Shown here: one piece after another, positions 17,925-27,338 of the stretch
Position numbering within the stretch: position 1 is the stretch's first letter
Layout: the number at the start of each line of letters is the position of its first letter
Notes under the pieces: generated by a model
The model's database searches: none
Told to the model about the DNA's origin: nothing
What the model saw: the letters and a program-made list of their open reading frames with translations, nothing else
From: Phenylobacterium sp.
GTDB taxonomy: Bacteria; Pseudomonadota; Alphaproteobacteria; Caulobacterales; Caulobacteraceae
Length of the DNA stretch: 64,000 nucleotides
Direction: 5' to 3'
Assembly (NCBI GenBank): GCA_020402745.1
Contig: JADBYZ010000001.1
Location: 310,001 to 374,000 of the forward strand
Program-made: the position numbers and the translations under genes

Positions 17925-18506
17925 ATGAAGGTCATTCTTCTGGAGCGGGTCGAAGGCCGCGGCGCCCTGGGCGACGTGATCACCGTCAAGGACGGCTTCG
18001 CCCGCAACTATCTGCTCCCCCGGGGCAAGGCCCTGCGCGCCAACGCCGCGAGCATGAAGGTGTTCGAGGCCCAGCGCGCCGAACTCGAGGCCCGCAACCA
18101 GCGCGCCCGTGAGCAGGCCGCCAAGTCGGGGGAATCCCTCGACGGGACCGCCTACATCCTGATCCGGCAGGCCGGCGAGAGCGGCCAGCTCTACGGTTCG
18201 GTCAGCGGCCGGGACGTCGCCGACATCATCAACGACGCCGGCGGCAAGGTGGAACGGTCGATGGTCGTGCTGGACAAGCCGATCAAGACCCTCGGCCTGC
18301 ACGAGGTGAAGGTGAAGCTGCATGCCGAAGTGACGGTGAGCATCACCCTCAATATCGCCCGGTCCGAGGACGAAGCCGACCGCCAGGCCCGGGGTGAGAA
18401 TATCATCGAGTCCCAGTTCGCCGAAGAGCGCGCTGCGGCCGAAGAAACCGCCCAGGACCTCCTGGAAGGTGGCGCCGGCCAGCAGGATGGTGACTACGGG
18501 GACTGA
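17925..18506 (+). CDS. rplI: 50S ribosomal protein L9
   Basis: 193-residue large-subunit protein binding 23S rRNA near L1. MKVILLERVEGRGALGDV and VKDGFARNYLLPRGKA are the N-terminal domain signature, followed by the long connecting helix and the C-terminal domain (SVSGRDVADII). An acidic extension of about 45 residues (ERAAAEETAQDLLEGG) makes it longer than the roughly 150-residue E. coli protein; such tails are usual in alphaproteobacteria. A terminator follows. Confidence 0.97.
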   Translation: MKVILLERVEGRGALGDVITVKDGFARNYLLPRGKALRANAASMKVFEAQRAELEARNQRAREQAAKSGESLDGTAYILIRQAGESGQLYGSVSGRDVADIINDAGGKVERSMVVLDKPIKTLGLHEVKVKLHAEVTVSITLNIARSEDEADRQARGENIIESQFAEERAAAEETAQDLLEGGAGQQDGDYGD

Positions 18507-18531
18507 TCCCGGATTGTTCCGGAAGGGTCAG

Positions 18532-18565
18532 AAGGGCGCGGGTCTCCAGGAGCCGCGCCCTTTTC
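18532..18565 (+). terminator. Rho-independent terminator after rplI
   Basis: GGGCGCGG (18534-18541) pairs with CCGCGCCC (18553-18560), preceded by AA and followed by TTTT. It closes the rpsF-rpsR-rplI operon. Confidence 0.85.
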
Positions 18566-18684
18566 CGTGTTGGGAGATCCTACTGCGCCTGCAGATGTTG
18601 CATTTCTGTGACACCGCTTTGCCGCGAGGCATACTACGTAAGCGTCTGGATTACTCCCGCTCCGAAGTCTCATTGGAAAACCCC

Positions 18685-21105
18685 ATGCTTCACCGCTCTG
18701 CTCTCTTCGCGGCTGTCTCGGCCGCCTCCCTTCTGGCGGGCGCCGCCCAGGCCGCCGAGCCCGCCAGCTCGGTCGAGGAACTGGTCATCACGGGCTCCCG
18801 CACCGAAGGCCGCACCCGCCTTGAGACCCTGGCCCCCGTCGACGTCATCTCGACCGAGGCGCTGACCCGCCAGGGCAACACCGAAATGGCCACCGCCCTG
18901 GCCGCCGTTGCGCCTTCCATGTCCTTCCCCCGTCCGGCCATCACCGACGGCACCGACAGCGTGCGCCCGGCGACCCTGCGCGGCCTCGCCCCTGACCAGA
19001 CCCTAGTCCTGATCAACAGCCTGCGCCGGCACTCCTCGGCCCTGGTGAACGTCAACGGCTCGATCGGCCGCGGTTCGGCCGCCGTCGATCTGAACGCCAT
19101 CCCGACCGTCGCCGTGGACCGCATCGAGGTCCTGCGGGACGGCGCCTCGGCCCAGTACGGCTCGGACGCCATCGCCGGCGTCGTGAACATGCGCCTGCGT
19201 GAGGCCGACGAAGGCGGCTCCGCCTCTGTCACCTATGGCGTCTATGACACCCGCGTGCGCACCGCCCGCGACCTCAAGGGCCGGAACAAGAATGACGGCC
19301 CGACCTTCACCGCGACCGGCTGGCAGGGTTTCAAGCTCGGCTCCGACGGCTTCCTGACCGTCAGCGGCGAGTATCTGTTCCGGAATCCGACGAGCCGCGG
19401 CGACCTTGATCCCCGTATCACCCCGAGCAAGGTGACCTCGCGCTTCGGCGATCCGCAGGTGGACCAGATCACGGTCTATGCCAACGCCGGCAAGCCCCTG
19501 AACGAAGAGTGGGAACTGTACGGCTTCGGCGGCTATCAGAAGCGCAAGACCGACAGCGCCGCCAACCCGCGCCTGGCCAACAACGCCAACAACGTGCCCG
19601 CCATCTGGCCGATCGGCTTCCTGCCGCTGATCACCACCGACATCACCGACTACAGCGCCGCTGGCGGCGTGCGCGGGACGCTGGGCGGCTTCGAGATCGA
19701 TGCCGGCCTTGTCTATGGCTACAACCAGGTCCACTACGGGGTCAGGGACTCGGTCAACGCCTCTATGGGCGCGGGCTCGCCGACCGACTTCGACGCGGGC
19801 AAGATGCAATACGACCAGCTGGTCGCCCAGGTCGGCGGCACGCGCGAGCTGGACATCGGCCTCGCAAAGCCTGCGAACCTGGCCCTCGGGGTCGAGTTCC
19901 GCCGCGAGCAGTACCAGATCACCCAGGGCGACCGCGCCTCATGGGTCTTCGGCGGCGTCGCGGGTAAGGCGGCGGGGGCCCAGGGCTTCCCAGGCTTCCA
20001 GCCCGGCAACGAAGTGGACAAGGACCGGAACTCCCAGTCGGTGTACGCCGACCTTGACCTGCCCGTGACCGAAGCCTTTGGCCTGGCTGCGGCGGTCCGC
20101 TACGAGAACTATTCAGACTTCGGTTCGAGGACGACCGGCAAGATCTCTGGCCGATACGACTTCAATGAGGCCGTGGCCCTCCGCGGCACCGTCTCCACTG
20201 GGTTCCGCGCCCCGGCCCTGCAACAGCAATTCTTCACGGCCACCTCCACAAACTTCCTGGCGTTGAACGGCGTCAGCACCCCGGTCGAGGTGGGAACCTT
20301 CCCCGCCACCAGCGCGGTGGCGAAGTCGCTGGGCGGCAAGGCGCTGCAGCCCGAAGAGTCGGTGAACTACTCCCTGGGCCTGGTGTTCCGGACCGGCGCC
20401 TTCGAGGCGACCATCGACGCCTACCGGATCGAGATCGACAACCGGATCGTCCTCTCCGAGAACATCCAGTGCAATCCGACGGGTACACCCACCGCCCAGG
20501 CGATCTGCGGCCTGATCAACCCGCCCGGCACCAACGCCCAGCTCGGCGCAGCGCGCTTCTTCATCAACGGCGTGAACACCGAAACGACCGGCCTCGATGT
20601 CGTCGCCCGGTATCGCTGGGACATGGGTGGGTTCGGTGACCTCGATGTGACCGGCGCAGCCAACTATAACAGCACTGATGTGACGGCGGTGCCCAAGACC
20701 TCGGTGCTGGAGTCCCTGCCCGTGCCTCCGTCCCTCTTCAACCGCTCCAACCGCCTGACCTTCGAGGAGGGCACCCCTGCCTCCAAGTATGTTCTCACGG
20801 TGGACTGGTCGCGCGGCGAGTTCGGGCTGAACGGAAAGTTGACCCGCTATGGCGACGTCCTGTCGCCCAGCAATGACCCGAACCTGGATTACAAGGTCGG
20901 CGAGCATGTCCTTCTCGACCTGGAGGGACGCTGGAAGAGCGAGAGCGGCGTCGGCATCGCCCTGGGCGTCAGCAACGCCCTGGACGAGTATCCGAACCGG
21001 ACCCCGCCTAACGTCAACACCAATGGGCCGGTGGCGTTCCCCAACTTCTCACCCTTCGGTTTCAACGGGCGCTATGTCTACGCCCGCCTGAGCTACAACT
21101 GGTAA
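18685..21105 (+). CDS. TonB-dependent outer-membrane receptor
   Basis: 806-residue receptor with a signal peptide (MLHRSALFAAVSAASLLAG, cleavage near AQA). VEELVITGSRTEGRTRLETL is a TonB-box-like start of the plug domain. The plug (about residues 45-160) has RGLAPDQTLVLINS and EVLRDGASAQYGSDAIAGVVN. The rest is a 22-strand-type barrel ending in the aromatic-terminated RLSYNW. The ligand is not clear; its plug resembles the iron-complex or organic-substrate TonB receptors numerous in Caulobacter relatives. It stands alone between rplI and dnaB, with its own terminator. ATG 18685 gives the signal peptide. Confidence 0.93.
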   Translation: MLHRSALFAAVSAASLLAGAAQAAEPASSVEELVITGSRTEGRTRLETLAPVDVISTEALTRQGNTEMATALAAVAPSMSFPRPAITDGTDSVRPATLRGLAPDQTLVLINSLRRHSSALVNVNGSIGRGSAAVDLNAIPTVAVDRIEVLRDGASAQYGSDAIAGVVNMRLREADEGGSASVTYGVYDTRVRTARDLKGRNKNDGPTFTATGWQGFKLGSDGFLTVSGEYLFRNPTSRGDLDPRITPSKVTSRFGDPQVDQITVYANAGKPLNEEWELYGFGGYQKRKTDSAANPRLANNANNVPAIWPIGFLPLITTDITDYSAAGGVRGTLGGFEIDAGLVYGYNQVHYGVRDSVNASMGAGSPTDFDAGKMQYDQLVAQVGGTRELDIGLAKPANLALGVEFRREQYQITQGDRASWVFGGVAGKAAGAQGFPGFQPGNEVDKDRNSQSVYADLDLPVTEAFGLAAAVRYENYSDFGSRTTGKISGRYDFNEAVALRGTVSTGFRAPALQQQFFTATSTNFLALNGVSTPVEVGTFPATSAVAKSLGGKALQPEESVNYSLGLVFRTGAFEATIDAYRIEIDNRIVLSENIQCNPTGTPTAQAICGLINPPGTNAQLGAARFFINGVNTETTGLDVVARYRWDMGGFGDLDVTGAANYNSTDVTAVPKTSVLESLPVPPSLFNRSNRLTFEEGTPASKYVLTVDWSRGEFGLNGKLTRYGDVLSPSNDPNLDYKVGEHVLLDLEGRWKSESGVGIALGVSNALDEYPNRTPPNVNTNGPVAFPNFSPFGFNGRYVYARLSYNW

Positions 21106-21109
21106 GACC

Positions 21110-21148
21110 CTGGCCGGGTCCGGAAACTCCGGGCCCGGCCGTTCTTTT
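21110..21148 (+). terminator. Rho-independent terminator after the TonB receptor gene
   Basis: GGCCGGGTCCGG and CCGGGCCCGGCC (21112-21140) form a long GC stem with a small internal mismatch and a short AACT loop, followed by GTTCTTTT. It starts 6 bp after the receptor stop. Confidence 0.8.
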
Positions 21149-21225
21149 CCACAGGCGGACAATTCCTGTGCATCCCGGCCGGGTGGTCCGTGACCCGGAG
21201 ATCGCGGGTGGGCTATCCTGTAGGG

Positions 21226-22716
21226 ATGGCGCTCGCTCCGGCTCTCGATCTCGTCTCTCCCGTCAATGACGTGGACATCCCCCACCCTCCGGCCAATGTC
21301 GAGGCCGAGCAGGCGCTTCTGGGGGCGCTTCTCTACGACAACGCCGCCTTTGAGCGGCTAGGGGACAACCTGGAGCCCCGGCACTTCTACGAGCCTTTCC
21401 ACCAGCGGCTCTTCGCCGTCATCCAGACCCAGATCCGCAAGGGACAGTTGGCCGAGCCCATCCTGCTGGCCGAGCAGTTCAGCCGCGACCCGGCCTTCGA
21501 GGCCCTCGGCGGAGTCCGTTACCTGGCCGACCTTGTCGACCGCGCGCCGCCCGCCGCCAATGCGCCGGACTATGCCCGCGCCATCTATGACCTGGCCCTG
21601 CGCCGCGACCTGATCCGCATCGGCGGGGAGATCACCGTCCGGGCCCAGGCGCCGGAGGACGCCCAGACCGCGATGGACCAGATCGAGTCGGCCGAGGCCA
21701 GCCTCTATTCCCTCGCCGAGACCGGCGGCGCGTCCCAGGGGTTCATCTCCTTCGTCGACGCCCTCGGCGGGGCCTTGGAGATGGCGGCGGAGGCCCACCG
21801 GCGAGATGGCGGCCTGGCGGGCCTCTCCTCCGGCCTGATCGACCTCGACCAGAAGATCGGCGGACTGCATCCTTCCGACCTTGTCATCCTCGCCGCCCGC
21901 CCCTCCATGGGGAAGACGTCCCTGGCCGCCAACATCGCCTTCCACATCGCCCGACACTACGCCTGGGAGCCCCAGCCCGACGGGTCGAGGAAGACGGTCT
22001 CGGGAGGCGTGGTCGCCTTCTTCTCCCTGGAAATGTCCGCCGAGCAGTTGGCCATGCGCCTCCTGGCCGAAGTCTCCGGCGTCTCCGGCGACCGGCTTCG
22101 CAAGGGCGAGATCGACGCCTCGGAGTTCGCCCGAATCCGCGAGGCCGCCCTCGAAATCCAGGAAGCCCCCCTGCACATCGACGCCACAGGCGGCCTGTCC
22201 ATCGCCAAGCTGGCCGCCCGGGCGCGACGCCTCAAGCGCCAGCATGGTCTGGACGTGATCTTCGTCGACTATCTCCAGCTGATCACCAGCGGGGAGAGCC
22301 GCAACGACAACCGCGTCCAGGAAGTCTCGATGATCACCCAGAGCCTTAAGGCCCTGGCCAAGGAATTGAATGTCCCGGTGATCGCCCTTTCGCAGCTGTC
22401 GCGACAGGTCGAGAACCGCGAAGACAAGAAGCCCCAGCTGGCGGACCTGCGGGAGTCCGGCTCCATCGAGCAGGACGCCGACATGGTCATGTTCATCTAC
22501 CGCGAGAGCTACTACCTCTCGCGCCTCGAGCCCCGCGAGGGGACGCCCGAGCACCTGACCTGGCAGGAGAACATGGACAAGGTGGCGGGCATGGCCGAGA
22601 TCATCATCGGCAAGCAGCGGCATGGCCCGATCGGCACGGTGAAGCTCTCGTACAACGAGGAGATCACCAAGTTCGGCAACCTTGCCCGGGATCCCGGTCG
22701 CTACGACATCCGCTAG
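21226..22716 (+). CDS. dnaB: Replicative DNA helicase
   Basis: Hexameric 5'-3' helicase of the replication fork. The N-terminal domain (NVEAEQALLGALLYD, residues about 22-130) is followed by the RecA-like motor: Walker A ARPSMGKTSLAANIA, then FFSLEMSAEQLAMR, VIFVDYLQLI and SQLSRQVENR. The 496 residues fit, with no intein. ATG 21226 is preferred over an upstream in-frame ATG because family members start shortly before the AEQALLG helix. It is not linked to a primase in this window. Confidence 0.96.
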   Translation: MALAPALDLVSPVNDVDIPHPPANVEAEQALLGALLYDNAAFERLGDNLEPRHFYEPFHQRLFAVIQTQIRKGQLAEPILLAEQFSRDPAFEALGGVRYLADLVDRAPPAANAPDYARAIYDLALRRDLIRIGGEITVRAQAPEDAQTAMDQIESAEASLYSLAETGGASQGFISFVDALGGALEMAAEAHRRDGGLAGLSSGLIDLDQKIGGLHPSDLVILAARPSMGKTSLAANIAFHIARHYAWEPQPDGSRKTVSGGVVAFFSLEMSAEQLAMRLLAEVSGVSGDRLRKGEIDASEFARIREAALEIQEAPLHIDATGGLSIAKLAARARRLKRQHGLDVIFVDYLQLITSGESRNDNRVQEVSMITQSLKALAKELNVPVIALSQLSRQVENREDKKPQLADLRESGSIEQDADMVMFIYRESYYLSRLEPREGTPEHLTWQENMDKVAGMAEIIIGKQRHGPIGTVKLSYNEEITKFGNLARDPGRYDIR

Positions 22717-22748
22717 CCGCGGGGACCGAGTTTGGCTATGTCCGCGCG

Positions 22749-23816
22749 ATGCCCCACCGCGCCCGACTGACGGTTGATCTCGCCGCCCTGGACCGGAACT
22801 TCCGAACCCTGCGCGAAACCGCATCCGGCGCCGAGATCGCCCCCGTCGTCAAGGCGGACGGCTACGGGCTTGGCGCATCGCAGGTCTCTCGCCGGCTGTG
22901 GGAGTCTGGCGCCCGCTCCTTCTTCGTGGCCCGGCTGGACGAGGGCGAGGCCCTCAGGAAGGGGTTGGGGGACGCACGACCCGCCCGGATCTTCGTGCTC
23001 GACGGCTTCGTCCCCGGGACGGCCGACCGCGTCAGACGCGCCGACCTCATCCCCGTGCTCGCCGACCCAGGCCAGGTGGCGGCGGCCCGGGAGGCCGGAC
23101 CGGGGCTGGCCGTCGGACTGCACGTGGACACCGGCATGAACCGCCAGGGCCTGTCCCACGCCGACCTTGCCGAGATCGCCCGGGGCGGTGCTGACGGGTT
23201 GAAGCCCGTCCTGCTGATGAGCCATCTGGGCTCGGCCGCCCTGCCCGGCGATCCCCGGAACGCGCTACAGCTGGCCCGGTTCCGCGAGGCTCGCGGTCTT
23301 CTTCCCCACCTGCCCGCCAGCCTCGCCGCCTCCGCCGGCGCCTTCCTGGGCCCGGAGTGGCGGTTCGACATGGTGCGCCCGGGTGTCAGCCTGTTCGGCG
23401 GCGGCCCCCTTGAGCGCCCCGATCCCCGGATCGCAGCCGTTGCGACCCTGGACGCCCCCATCCTCTACGTGCGGACCGTCAAGGCCGGGGAGTGGCTGGG
23501 CTATGGGTCGGGCCTGCAGATGGACCGGGCGATCCGTATCGCTGTCGTCGCCGCCGGGTACGCCGATGGACTGCTCCGGCGGGGCGGCGGTCGGGCGGAG
23601 GCCTGGTTCGCGGGCGCCCGGCGGCCGGTCCGGATCGTCAACATGGACCTCATGGCCATCGAGATCGGCGAAACTCCCGCCAAGCCGGGCGACCGCGTCG
23701 AGCTGATAGGCCCCAACCTCCCCGTTGATGACCTGGCGGCTGCAACGGATACGGTCGCGCACGAGTGCCTTGTGCGTCTGAGCCGACGCGCCCGCCGGCG
23801 CTATGTCCGTTCCTGA
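22749..23816 (+). CDS. alr: Alanine racemase
   Basis: PLP enzyme that interconverts L- and D-alanine for peptidoglycan. Lys35 in PVVKADGYGLG forms the internal aldimine. The second catalytic base, a Tyr, is in AAGYADGLLRRGG. VGLHVDTGMNRQGL and RPGVSLFGG are family segments. 355 residues. It is 32 bp downstream of dnaB, an order known in several alphaproteobacteria. Confidence 0.95.
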   Translation: MPHRARLTVDLAALDRNFRTLRETASGAEIAPVVKADGYGLGASQVSRRLWESGARSFFVARLDEGEALRKGLGDARPARIFVLDGFVPGTADRVRRADLIPVLADPGQVAAAREAGPGLAVGLHVDTGMNRQGLSHADLAEIARGGADGLKPVLLMSHLGSAALPGDPRNALQLARFREARGLLPHLPASLAASAGAFLGPEWRFDMVRPGVSLFGGGPLERPDPRIAAVATLDAPILYVRTVKAGEWLGYGSGLQMDRAIRIAVVAAGYADGLLRRGGGRAEAWFAGARRPVRIVNMDLMAIEIGETPAKPGDRVELIGPNLPVDDLAAATDTVAHECLVRLSRRARRRYVRS

Positions 23817-23863
23817 CGCAACCGGGGCTAGACTGATCCTGGCGGGCGAATCAGGAGACCTCG

Positions 23864-25237
23864 ATGGCCAGAGATGGCGCGACCTATGTCTGCCAGTCCT
23901 GCGGCGCCTCCCAGAGCCGCTGGAGCGGTCAGTGTCCGGCCTGCGGGACCTGGAACGCCATGGTCGAGGAGAGTGGGGTGCGCCCGCCCGGCGCCCTGGC
24001 CGCCAGCCGGCCGTCGCGGACAAGGGGCCTCGATTTCCAGGGCCTCTCCGGCGAGATCCGGGCCCTCCCGCGCATCCAGACGGGGATCGAAGAGTTTGAC
24101 AGGGTGTGCGGCGGGGGCGTGGCCCGTGGCTCGGCCATCCTCGTCGGCGGCGACCCGGGCGTCGGCAAGTCCACCCTCCTGATGCAGGCTGTGGCCGCCG
24201 CGGCCAACCGGGGCGCGTCCTGCGCCTACATTTCCGGCGAGGAGTCGGTGGACCAGGTCCGAAGCCGCGCCCAGCGCATGGGCCTGGGCGCCGCCCCGGT
24301 CCAGCTGGCGGCGGAAACCAGCCTCCGGAATGTCCTCGACGGCCTGAAGCGGTCGAAGTTCGACCTGGTGGTCATCGATTCCATCCAGACGCTCTGGAGC
24401 GACGCGCACGACGCTGCGCCAGGCTCGGTCACCCAGGTCCGGGCGGCCTCCGCCGAGCTCGTGCGCCTCGCCAAGAAGGAGGGCGTGGCGGTCATCCTCG
24501 TGGGTCACGTGACCAAGGAAGGCGCCATTGCCGGACCCCGGGTGATCGAGCACCTCGTGGACGCCGTCCTGACCTTCGAAGGAGAGCGCGGCTATCCCTT
24601 CCGCGTCCTGCGGGGCGTGAAGAACCGCTTCGGCGCCACCGATGAGATCGGCGTCTTCGAGATGGGGGACGCCGGCTTGCGGGAGGTCGCCAATCCCTCC
24701 GCCCTCTTTCTCGACACCTCGGGGGAAAGGGCGGCCGGGGCCGCGGTCTTCGCGGGGATCGAAGGATCAAGACCCGTCCTGGTGGAGTTCCAGGCCCTGG
24801 TGGCGCCCTCCGCCTATGGCACGCCGCGCCGGGCCGTCGTGGGCTGGGATTCCGGTCGTCTCGCCATGGTGCTCGCGGTGCTGGAGGCCCGCTGCGGTCT
24901 CTCCCTCGGGGCGCGGGACGTCTACCTCAACGTCGCGGGCGGCCTGCGGATCAGCGAACCGGCCGCAGACCTGGCCGCCGCCGCCGCCCTGGCTTCCTCG
25001 GCCCTCGATGTCGCCCTCCCCCAGGACTGTGTCGTCTTCGGCGAGATCAGTCTTTCCGGCGAGATCCGGGCGGTCAGCCGGACCGAAGCCCGGGTGCGGG
25101 AAGCCGCAAAGCTGGGCTTCCGCCAGGCCCTTGGACCCCGCGACGTGGACACCGGCGCCCTGAAACTGGCGGGAGCCGCGCGCCTCGCCGACGCCGTGGC
25201 CCGGATCGGCGAGGGAGGCTGGACGAGCCTGGGATGA
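23864..25237 (+). CDS. radA: DNA repair protein RadA
   Basis: RecA-related branch-migration ATPase acting in recombination. A zinc finger with Cys10, Cys13, Cys24 and Cys27 (CQSCGASQSRW, CPACGTW), a Walker A GGDPGVGKST, the RadA-specific KNRFG, and a C-terminal Lon-protease-like domain (ISEPAADLAAAAALAS, ISLSGEIRAV) are all present. 457 residues. It has AGGAGA upstream and overlaps cvpA by 4 nt. Confidence 0.96.
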   Translation: MARDGATYVCQSCGASQSRWSGQCPACGTWNAMVEESGVRPPGALAASRPSRTRGLDFQGLSGEIRALPRIQTGIEEFDRVCGGGVARGSAILVGGDPGVGKSTLLMQAVAAAANRGASCAYISGEESVDQVRSRAQRMGLGAAPVQLAAETSLRNVLDGLKRSKFDLVVIDSIQTLWSDAHDAAPGSVTQVRAASAELVRLAKKEGVAVILVGHVTKEGAIAGPRVIEHLVDAVLTFEGERGYPFRVLRGVKNRFGATDEIGVFEMGDAGLREVANPSALFLDTSGERAAGAAVFAGIEGSRPVLVEFQALVAPSAYGTPRRAVVGWDSGRLAMVLAVLEARCGLSLGARDVYLNVAGGLRISEPAADLAAAAALASSALDVALPQDCVVFGEISLSGEIRAVSRTEARVREAAKLGFRQALGPRDVDTGALKLAGAARLADAVARIGEGGWTSLG

Positions 25238-25857
25238 TACCCTTCGACTTCATCCTCCTCGCGATCCTGCTGGTTTCGGCCGTGTTGGGATACCTCCAGG
25301 GCGCCCTGAAGGAGCTGGTCTCCCTCGTTTCCCTTGTTCTCGCCCTCGCCCTAGCCGTCGTGGGCTTCAGGTCCATGGAGCCCGTCGTCGATACCTGGAT
25401 CAACCCCGACTGGGCGGCGCCTCCCCTCACCTTCCTGCTGCTCTTCGTCGGCGCTTATGTTGGGCTCCGGGTGGTCGGCGCCGGCCTGGCCGGAGGGCTC
25501 CGACAGGCCCGGCTGCTGAACGCCCTGGACCGCGCCATGGGTTTTGCATTCGGCCTGATCCGGGCGACCCTTTTCCTAGGGGTCTGCAACCTGGCCTTCA
25601 CCGCCGCCGCCCCTGCCGGCTACGCGCCGTCCTGGCTGGCGGGCTCCCTCTTCTATCCCCTCACGGCGCGCTCCGCAGACCTGATCCGGGCCATGGCCCC
25701 CAAGGGCCTGGATCTCGCCGGACGTGTCGCCCCCAAGGTCGGCGACGCCGTCAACAGCGCCCTTGGGGATGGTCACGAGGGTGACACGAAAGCCCCCGGG
25801 GGATATGACACCCCCAACCCTCCTGATCGCGACAAGGCAGCGGAGACGCCCTGGTGA
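25234..25857 (+). CDS. cvpA: CvpA family membrane protein
   Basis: 207-residue inner-membrane protein with four predicted transmembrane helices in the first about 125 residues (DFILLAILLVSAVLGYLQG, then three more). This matches the CvpA (colicin V production) family. The C terminus is a hydrophilic, Pro/Asp-rich tail. It overlaps both radA and purF by 4 nt, so the three are translationally coupled; cvpA-purF adjacency is conserved in many bacteria. Molecular function is not established. Confidence 0.9.
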   Translation: MIPFDFILLAILLVSAVLGYLQGALKELVSLVSLVLALALAVVGFRSMEPVVDTWINPDWAAPPLTFLLLFVGAYVGLRVVGAGLAGGLRQARLLNALDRAMGFAFGLIRATLFLGVCNLAFTAAAPAGYAPSWLAGSLFYPLTARSADLIRAMAPKGLDLAGRVAPKVGDAVNSALGDGHEGDTKAPGGYDTPNPPDRDKAAETPW

Positions 25858-27338
25858 AAATCCCCGCCGATCGATGGTCACCCCGGGATCCTGATGATGA
25901 CGCCCCGCGTCTGGAGTGCGGCGTCTTCGGGGTCTTCGATGTCGAGGACGCCTCGGCGGTCACGGCGCTGGGGCTGCACGCCCTTCAGCACCGGGGACAG
26001 GAAGCCTGCGGCATCGCCAGCTTCGACGGGCACGGTTTCCACACCGAGCGACACATGGGCTATGTGGGCGACGCCTTCGCGGGCGGTGACCTGACGGCGC
26101 GTCTGCCGGGATCCTTCGCCATCGGCCACACGCGCTATTCCACGGCCGGCGGCAGCGTCATCCGCAATGTCCAGCCGATGTTCGCCGACCTCGACACGGG
26201 CGGCATCGCCCTGGCGCACAACGGCAACCTGACCAACTTCCTGACCCTGCGCCAGCAGCTGGTGGCGGAGGGACGGATCTTCCAGTCCACCTCGGACTCC
26301 GAAGTGATCCTGCACCTGATCGCCCGCTCCCGCCGGCCGCGCCTGGTCGACCGTTTCATCGACGCCCTACGCGAGATCGAGGGCGGCTACGCCCTTGTGG
26401 CCATCACCAACAAGAAGCTGATCGGCGTGCGAGATCCGCTGGGTATTCGGCCCCTGGTCCTTGGGGACCTGGACGGCCATGCCGTCCTGGCCTCCGAGAC
26501 CTGCGCCCTGGACATGATCGGCGCGCGGTTCGTGCGGGACATCGAACACGGCGAGATGGTGATCATCGACCACGATGGCATCCAGAGCCTCAGGCCCTTC
26601 CCCGCCGCCCGGGCCCGGCCCTGCATCTTCGAGTACGTCTATTTCGCCCGCCCTGACAGCGTCGTGAACGGCAAGTCCATCTACGATGTCCGCAAGCGCA
26701 TGGGCCGGCGTCTGGCCCAGGAATGCCCGGCCGACGTCGACGTGGTCGTCCCGGTTCCGGACTCAGGCGTCCCGGCCGCCCTCGGCTTCGCCCAGGAGGC
26801 CGGCCTGCCCTTCGAGATGGGCATCATCCGCAATCACTATGTCGGGCGGACCTTCATCCAGCCTACCCAGGGCGCCCGGGAGACCGGGGTGCGGATGAAG
26901 CTGTCCCCGAACCGCTCCGTCCTGGCCGGCAAGAAGGTGATGCTGATCGACGACTCCATCATCCGAGGCACCAATTCCATCCGCGTGGTGCGCATGGTCC
27001 GCGAGGCGGGCGCCGCGGAGGTGCACCTGCGGTCAGCCTCACCGCCCATCCAGTGGCCGGACTTCTACGGCATCGACATGCCCGACCGGGACAAGCTGCT
27101 GGCGGCCCAGTACAGCGTCGAGGACATTGCGCGTATCTTGAACGTGGACTCCATGGGCTTCCTGTCGGTGGACGGCCTCTACTGGGCTATGGAGGCCGGG
27201 GCCCGGGACCCTGCGAACCCCCAGTTCACCGACCACTATTTCACGGGGGACTACCCGACCCGGCTTCTCGACCGTGAGATCGCCGAAGGGCGGAACACCC
27301 CCGCCGAACGCCAGCTGTCCTTCCTGGTCGACGCGTGA
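25854..27338 (+). CDS. purF: Amidophosphoribosyltransferase
   Basis: First committed step of purine synthesis: PRPP plus glutamine to phosphoribosylamine. The N-terminal nucleophile hydrolase domain has Cys22 in LECGVFGVFD as the catalytic residue; the 21 residues before it would be removed as a propeptide. The phosphoribosyltransferase domain carries the PRPP loop MLIDDSIIRGTNS. 494 residues, starting from GTG with a 4-nt overlap to cvpA. Confidence 0.96.
   Translation: MKIPADRWSPRDPDDDAPRLECGVFGVFDVEDASAVTALGLHALQHRGQEACGIASFDGHGFHTERHMGYVGDAFAGGDLTARLPGSFAIGHTRYSTAGGSVIRNVQPMFADLDTGGIALAHNGNLTNFLTLRQQLVAEGRIFQSTSDSEVILHLIARSRRPRLVDRFIDALREIEGGYALVAITNKKLIGVRDPLGIRPLVLGDLDGHAVLASETCALDMIGARFVRDIEHGEMVIIDHDGIQSLRPFPAARARPCIFEYVYFARPDSVVNGKSIYDVRKRMGRRLAQECPADVDVVVPVPDSGVPAALGFAQEAGLPFEMGIIRNHYVGRTFIQPTQGARETGVRMKLSPNRSVLAGKKVMLIDDSIIRGTNSIRVVRMVREAGAAEVHLRSASPPIQWPDFYGIDMPDRDKLLAAQYSVEDIARILNVDSMGFLSVDGLYWAMEAGARDPANPQFTDHYFTGDYPTRLLDREIAEGRNTPAERQLSFLVDA

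Noticed and set aside
18394-18684. Upstream in-frame extension of the TonB receptor
   Set aside because: It overlaps rplI and its terminator and lacks similarity; ATG 18685 starts a proper signal peptide.
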